From Vibrio injensis (lineage in GTDB: Bacteria > Pseudomonadota > Gammaproteobacteria > Enterobacterales > Vibrionaceae): a stretch of DNA of 46,117 bases. The position numbers and the translations under genes were made by a program. Position 1 is the stretch's first letter; the number at the start of each line of letters is the position of its first letter. The notes below the pieces were generated by a model that was given only the letters and a program-made list of their open reading frames with translations, was not told the origin of the DNA and ran no database searches. Location: assembly GCF_001895205.1 (NCBI RefSeq), contig NZ_BDJF01000029.1, forward strand, positions 1 to 46,117, given 5' to 3'. Shown one piece after another: positions 43,354-46,117 of this stretch.

Positions 43354-43585
43354 CTTGGATTGCTCCTGGTTGTCGTTACACCACTCACTATTATCACAAC
43401 AGTGAGAGATTATTAGGTGCAGTCCCAGAAGAAAGGTAACTTATAAAAATTAGAGCTTTCTGTCAGTTCGGGCACCATCTACGTAGGTTTTATTAAGTTA
43501 TCTGATTGATAACGCCTACGGTCTTGGACGGAGACTGTGTCATAGTTCAAAGAACCAAAGTTCAGCCCCAACCACAAATATTAGG
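43354..43585 (-). promoter_or_regulatory. L10 leader (autoregulatory RNA)
   Basis: The transcript leader carries the sequence TCCGTCCAAGACCG (plus-strand positions 43519-43532) and GTAGATGGTG (43473-43482), nearly identical to the E. coli L10 leader. CGTAGG and CCTACG between them form the conserved stem. By family knowledge this is the L10(L12)4 binding site that represses rplJL translation. It fills most of the 271-base rplA-rplJ gap. Confidence 0.85.
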
Positions 43586-43591
43586 CGCAAA

Positions 43592-43619
43592 ATTATACAT
43601 AAATTTCGCGCCTAAGCAA
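43592..43619 (-). promoter_or_regulatory. rplJ promoter
   Basis: Minus strand TTGCTT (43614-43619), 16-base spacer, perfect TATAAT (43592-43597), then TTTGCGCC. It starts just past the rplA stop and matches the internal promoter for rplJL-rpoBC in E. coli. Confidence 0.75.
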
Positions 43620-43624
43620 AGGAA

Positions 43625-44326
43625 TTATATTTTAGTGTTCAGCGTTAGCTGATCAACAGCAACACCTGCACCCATCGTCGTAGAGATGCTTACTTTCTTC
43701 ACGTAAGTACCTTTTGCTGATGATGGTTTTGCTTTCTTAAGCGCAACAAGCAGAGCTTCTAAGTTCTCTTGCAGTTGGTTAGCTTCGAAAGTTACTTTGC
43801 CGATAGTGCTGTGGATGATGCCGTTCTTGTCGTTACGGTAACGAACCTGACCTGCTTTAGCATTTTTCACTGCTTCAGCAACGTTAGGGGTTACAGTGCC
43901 AACTTTCGGGTTTGGCATTAGGCCACGAGGACCAAGAATGGTACCCAATTGACCAACAACACGCATTGCATCTGGAGAAGCAATCACAACGTCGAAGTTC
44001 ATTTCGCCTTTTTTCACTTGCTCAGCAAGATCTTCCATACCCACTAGGTCTGCACCAGCAGCTTTAGCCGCTTCAGCATTAGCACCTTGAGTGAATACTG
44101 CAACGCGAACATCACGACCAGTACCGTGAGGTAGTACAGTTGCACCACGTACGTTTTGATCAGATTTACGAGCATCGATACCAAGGTTTACTGCAACATC
44201 AACTGACTCAACAAATTTAGCAGTTGCTAGTTCTTTAAGAAGTGCAACGGCTTCGTTGATTTCGTACTCTTTAGTTGCGTCAACTTTTTCACGAATTGTA
44301 CGCATGCGCTTAGTTAATTTTGCCAT
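43625..44326 (-). CDS. rplA: 50S ribosomal protein L1
   Basis: L1 forms the mobile stalk near the E site, 233 residues. Signature stretches are [33 protein letters not shown] and the L1 motif [15 protein letters not shown]. In E. coli L1 represses the rplK-rplA mRNA. It starts four bases after the rplK stop. Confidence 0.98.
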   Translation of the reverse strand: MAKLTKRMRTIREKVDATKEYEINEAVALLKELATAKFVESVDVAVNLGIDARKSDQNVRGATVLPHGTGRDVRVAVFTQGANAEAAKAAGADLVGMEDLAEQVKKGEMNFDVVIASPDAMRVVGQLGTILGPRGLMPNPKVGTVTPNVAEAVKNAKAGQVRYRNDKNGIIHSTIGKVTFEANQLQENLEALLVALKKAKPSSAKGTYVKKVSISTTMGAGVAVDQLTLNTKI

Positions 44327-44330
44327 GATC

Positions 44331-44759
44331 TTAACCCTCTACCACTAGGCCCATTGAACGAGCAGTACCCGCAATAGAACGTTTCATCGCTTCAATATCA
44401 GCACCAGTCATATCAGCAGCTTTTAGTTCTGCGATTTCTTGGATTTGTGCGTCAGTGATCGTGCCCACTTTTTCAGTGTTTGGACGACCAGAACCAGACT
44501 TAAGGCCAGCCGCTTTCTTAAGTAGAACAGCTGCAGGAGGAGTCTTAGTGATGAACGTGAAAGAACGGTCGCTATATACGGTGATAACAACAGGAGTCGG
44601 TAGACCTTTCTCCATTGATTCTGTTTTTGCGTTAAACGCTTTACAGAATTCCATGATGTTAACACCTTTTTGACCTAGCGCAGGACCAACTGGTGGACTT
44701 GGGTTCGCCATACCAGCTGCAACTTGCAACTTGATATAAGCTTCAACTTTCTTAGCCAT
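44331..44759 (-). CDS. rplK: 50S ribosomal protein L11
   Basis: L11 forms the GTPase-associated centre with 23S rRNA and is needed for RelA activation. The 142-residue product starts [20 protein letters not shown]; the proline-rich switch ([20 protein letters not shown]) and the C-terminal RNA-binding domain ([15 protein letters not shown]) are intact. It has its own promoter upstream. Confidence 0.98.
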   Translation of the reverse strand: MAKKVEAYIKLQVAAGMANPSPPVGPALGQKGVNIMEFCKAFNAKTESMEKGLPTPVVITVYSDRSFTFITKTPPAAVLLKKAAGLKSGSGRPNTEKVGTITDAQIQEIAELKAADMTGADIEAMKRSIAGTARSMGLVVEG

Positions 44760-44841
44760 GATATTTCCTAATAATTGGGTGCAAACGCTAATAAATTTAT
44801 CAGCTCCCCAGTTTCACATAATGCCCACAAAAAGGCGCGAA

Positions 44842-44870
44842 ATTATAATCTTATCTCACGCTTTTCACAA
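44842..44870 (-). promoter_or_regulatory. rplK-rplA promoter
   Basis: Minus strand TTGTGA (44865-44870), 17-base spacer, perfect TATAAT (44842-44847), then TTCGCGCC. It lies in the 130-base nusG-rplK gap, like the L11 promoter of E. coli. Confidence 0.85.
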
Positions 44871-44889
44871 GACTAAAATAGATGCTATT

Positions 44890-45438
44890 TTAGTCAAGTT
44901 TTTCGACTTGACCAAATTCGAGTTCAACAGGCGTTGCACGACCGAAGATAGATACAGAAACTTTCAGGCGACTTTTATCGTAATCAGTCTCTTCTACCGT
45001 ACCATTGAAGTCAGCAAACGGACCTTCTGTAACGCGAACCACTTCACCCACCTCAAACATCGTTTTCGGACGTGGCGCTTCACTCGCTTTTTCTAAACGG
45101 TTCAAGATCGCATCGGCTTCTTTATCAGTAATGGGTGCAGGTCTATCCGAAGTGCCACCAATGAAGCCCATTACACGAGGAACACTACGTACCAAATGCC
45201 ATGACTCGTCATTCATAACCATTTGTACCAGCACGTAACCTGGGAAGAATTTACGTTCGCTCTTACGACGTTGGCCTGCGCGCATCTCAACCACTTCTTC
45301 CGTTGGAACAAGCACTTCACCAAAGTGTTCTTCCATCGCATGCATTTTTATATGCTCACGAAGCGATTGAGCGACACGACCTTCAAACCCAGAAAAGGCT
45401 TGAACGACATACCAGCGTTTTTTTGGAGCTTCACTCAT
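44890..45438 (-). CDS. nusG: Transcription factor NusG
   Basis: NusG links RNA polymerase to Rho or to the leading ribosome. The 182-residue product has the NGN domain ([33 protein letters not shown]) and the C-terminal KOW domain ([20 protein letters not shown]). It begins 12 bases after secE and forms the secE-nusG operon. Confidence 0.98.
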   Translation of the reverse strand: MSEAPKKRWYVVQAFSGFEGRVAQSLREHIKMHAMEEHFGEVLVPTEEVVEMRAGQRRKSERKFFPGYVLVQMVMNDESWHLVRSVPRVMGFIGGTSDRPAPITDKEADAILNRLEKASEAPRPKTMFEVGEVVRVTEGPFADFNGTVEETDYDKSRLKVSVSIFGRATPVELEFGQVEKLD

Positions 45439-45450
45439 GTATTAAACCCT

Positions 45451-45831
45451 CTATACTCCAGTCACAAAAGACACTAGACGGACCATAATTCCATCAATGC
45501 CCCAAAGTGCTAAAGCCATTACAATACTTACAGCTAACACGATTAATGTTGTTTGCATGGTTTCTTGACGCGTAGGCCATACCACTTTACGAACTTCCAT
45601 CCGAGATTCGCGTGCAAAAACAATCGCAGCTTGACCTTTTACTGTGGTTGCCGCGACGCCAAGAGCGCCGGCAATTAACACAATGACACCTGCAGCACGT
45701 GCGACTACAGACCACTCACCATACAGGTAATTACCTACAACAGCAGCGGCCAGCAATACGAAAGTGATGACCCACTTCACCGTATCTAGCGCATTTGAGC
45801 TATCAGGAGTTTCAGCATTATTAGCTTTCAT
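45451..45831 (-). CDS. secE: Preprotein translocase subunit SecE
   Basis: SecE is the essential small subunit of SecYEG. The start is the ATG at 45831 (MKANNAETPDSSNALDTVKW), giving 126 residues against 127 in E. coli; the frame extends to 45900 without support. Three membrane segments are visible, with the conserved cytoplasmic EVRKVVWPTRQET before the third. Confidence 0.95.
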   Translation of the reverse strand: MKANNAETPDSSNALDTVKWVITFVLLAAAVVGNYLYGEWSVVARAAGVIVLIAGALGVAATTVKGQAAIVFARESRMEVRKVVWPTRQETMQTTLIVLAVSIVMALALWGIDGIMVRLVSFVTGV

Positions 45832-45958
45832 AAACCAACCTGTCACAAGTCTTACTATAGACGACAACAGCCCCGCTGTTGCAGGGCAAATCCATTTCAT
45901 CAGCTACACGGCTGATATACTGATTTTGACCAAGAAATAGTCTCGGCCCCTAAATTTC

Positions 45959-45987
45959 ATGCTAGCGCTTGATGATAAAACAAACAA
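45959..45987 (-). promoter_or_regulatory. Probable secE-nusG promoter
   Basis: Minus strand TTGTTT (45982-45987), 17-base spacer, TAGCAT (45959-45964), placed between the tuf terminator and secE. Each box has two mismatches. Confidence 0.5.
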
Positions 45988-46004
45988 AGTGACTAATTGC
46001 GTAG

Positions 46005-46032
46005 AAAAAGGGCATCAAATGATGCCCTTTTT
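46005..46032 (-). terminator. Terminator of the second tuf gene
   Basis: AAAAAGGGCATC (46005-46016) and GATGCCCTTTTT (46021-46032) form a 12-bp stem with loop AAAT; on the minus strand the stem ends in a T-run. It lies 40 bases after the tuf stop. Confidence 0.9.
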
Positions 46033-46071
46033 GCTACTGGATAGTCAAATCATTCTTCACAGAAACTGTGA

Positions 46072-46117
46072 TTAAGCGATAACTTTAGCTACAACACCAG
46101 CGCCTACTGTACGGCCA
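46072..46117 (-). CDS. tuf: Elongation factor Tu, C-terminal end (runs off window end)
   Basis: The last 46 bases, read on the minus strand, encode GRTVGAGVVAKVIA and a TAA stop, the conserved EF-Tu C-terminus. This is the second tuf copy, upstream of secE as tufB is in E. coli. The rest lies outside the window. Confidence 0.93.
   Translation of the reverse strand, partial: GRTVGAGVVAKVIA

Noticed and set aside
45832..46071. tRNA-Trp or other tRNA between tuf and secE
   Set aside because: Some gamma-proteobacteria have tRNA genes here, but no cloverleaf or T-arm sequence (GTTCGA-type) is present.

Overview
The window is a conserved housekeeping block from a gamma-proteobacterium, most likely a Vibrio or close Vibrionaceae relative. 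From memory, the gene order matches the region of Vibrio cholerae chromosome 1 between the two tuf genes: tufA-fusA-rpsG-rpsL, tusBCD, yheO, fkpA, a WD40 gene, slyX, hflCKX, hfq, miaA, mutL, amiB, tsaE, queG, tRNAs, orn, rsgA, psd, gpmI, envC, hemE, nudC, rsd, rpoCB, rplLJAK, nusG, secE, tufB. Protein sequences are close to the E. coli homologues throughout. No phage, insertion sequence, CRISPR array or foreign island is visible.

Layout. (1) 1-5389, minus strand: the str operon (rpsL-rpsG-fusA-tuf) under a strong promoter at 3516-3544. Upstream of it are tusDCB (tRNA 2-thiouridine sulfur relay) and the regulator yheO. (2) 5581-8024: fkpA (periplasmic chaperone/isomerase), a divergent WD40 lipoprotein gene overlapping slyX, and a small DUF2065 membrane protein. 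(3) 8100-17143, minus strand: hflC-hflK-hflX-hfq-miaA-mutL-amiB-tsaE, a dense mixed-function cluster covering protease control, RNA chaperone, tRNA modification, mismatch repair and cell separation. (4) 17362-20184: queG, then a roughly 560-bp non-coding stretch with an inverted pair of perfect DnaA boxes, then a tRNA array on the minus strand with four tRNA-Gly(GCC), four initiator tRNA-fMet(CAT) and at least one decayed tRNA-Gly. (5) 20338-33748: orn, rsgA and psd; a DASS transporter; gpmI; a DEAD-box helicase; envC; a DHH phosphoesterase with a TetR regulator; hemE; nudC; rsd. A probable small RNA lies between hemE and nudC. (6) 33815-46117, minus strand: secE-nusG, rplK-rplA, rplJ-rplL-rpoB-rpoC with the L10 leader and the rplL-rpoB attenuator, and the 3' end of the second tuf.

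How it works together. Most of the window makes or controls the translation and transcription machinery: ribosomal proteins, EF-G, EF-Tu, RNA polymerase, NusG, initiator tRNA, tRNA modification by TusBCD, MiaA, TsaE and QueG, ribosome maturation by RsgA, sigma factor control by Rsd, and RNA turnover by Orn and NudC. The promoters for rpsL, rplK and rplJ share an almost identical -10, discriminator and early transcribed sequence. AmiB and its activator EnvC are both encoded here.

The best candidates for undescribed elements are the DnaA-box locus between queG and the tRNA-Gly array (the neighbourhood of E. coli datA), an orphan terminator with upstream stem-loops that looks like an sRNA at about 32181-32274, and the tandem Gly-fMet tRNA array with its decaying edge and co-varying spacer hairpins.
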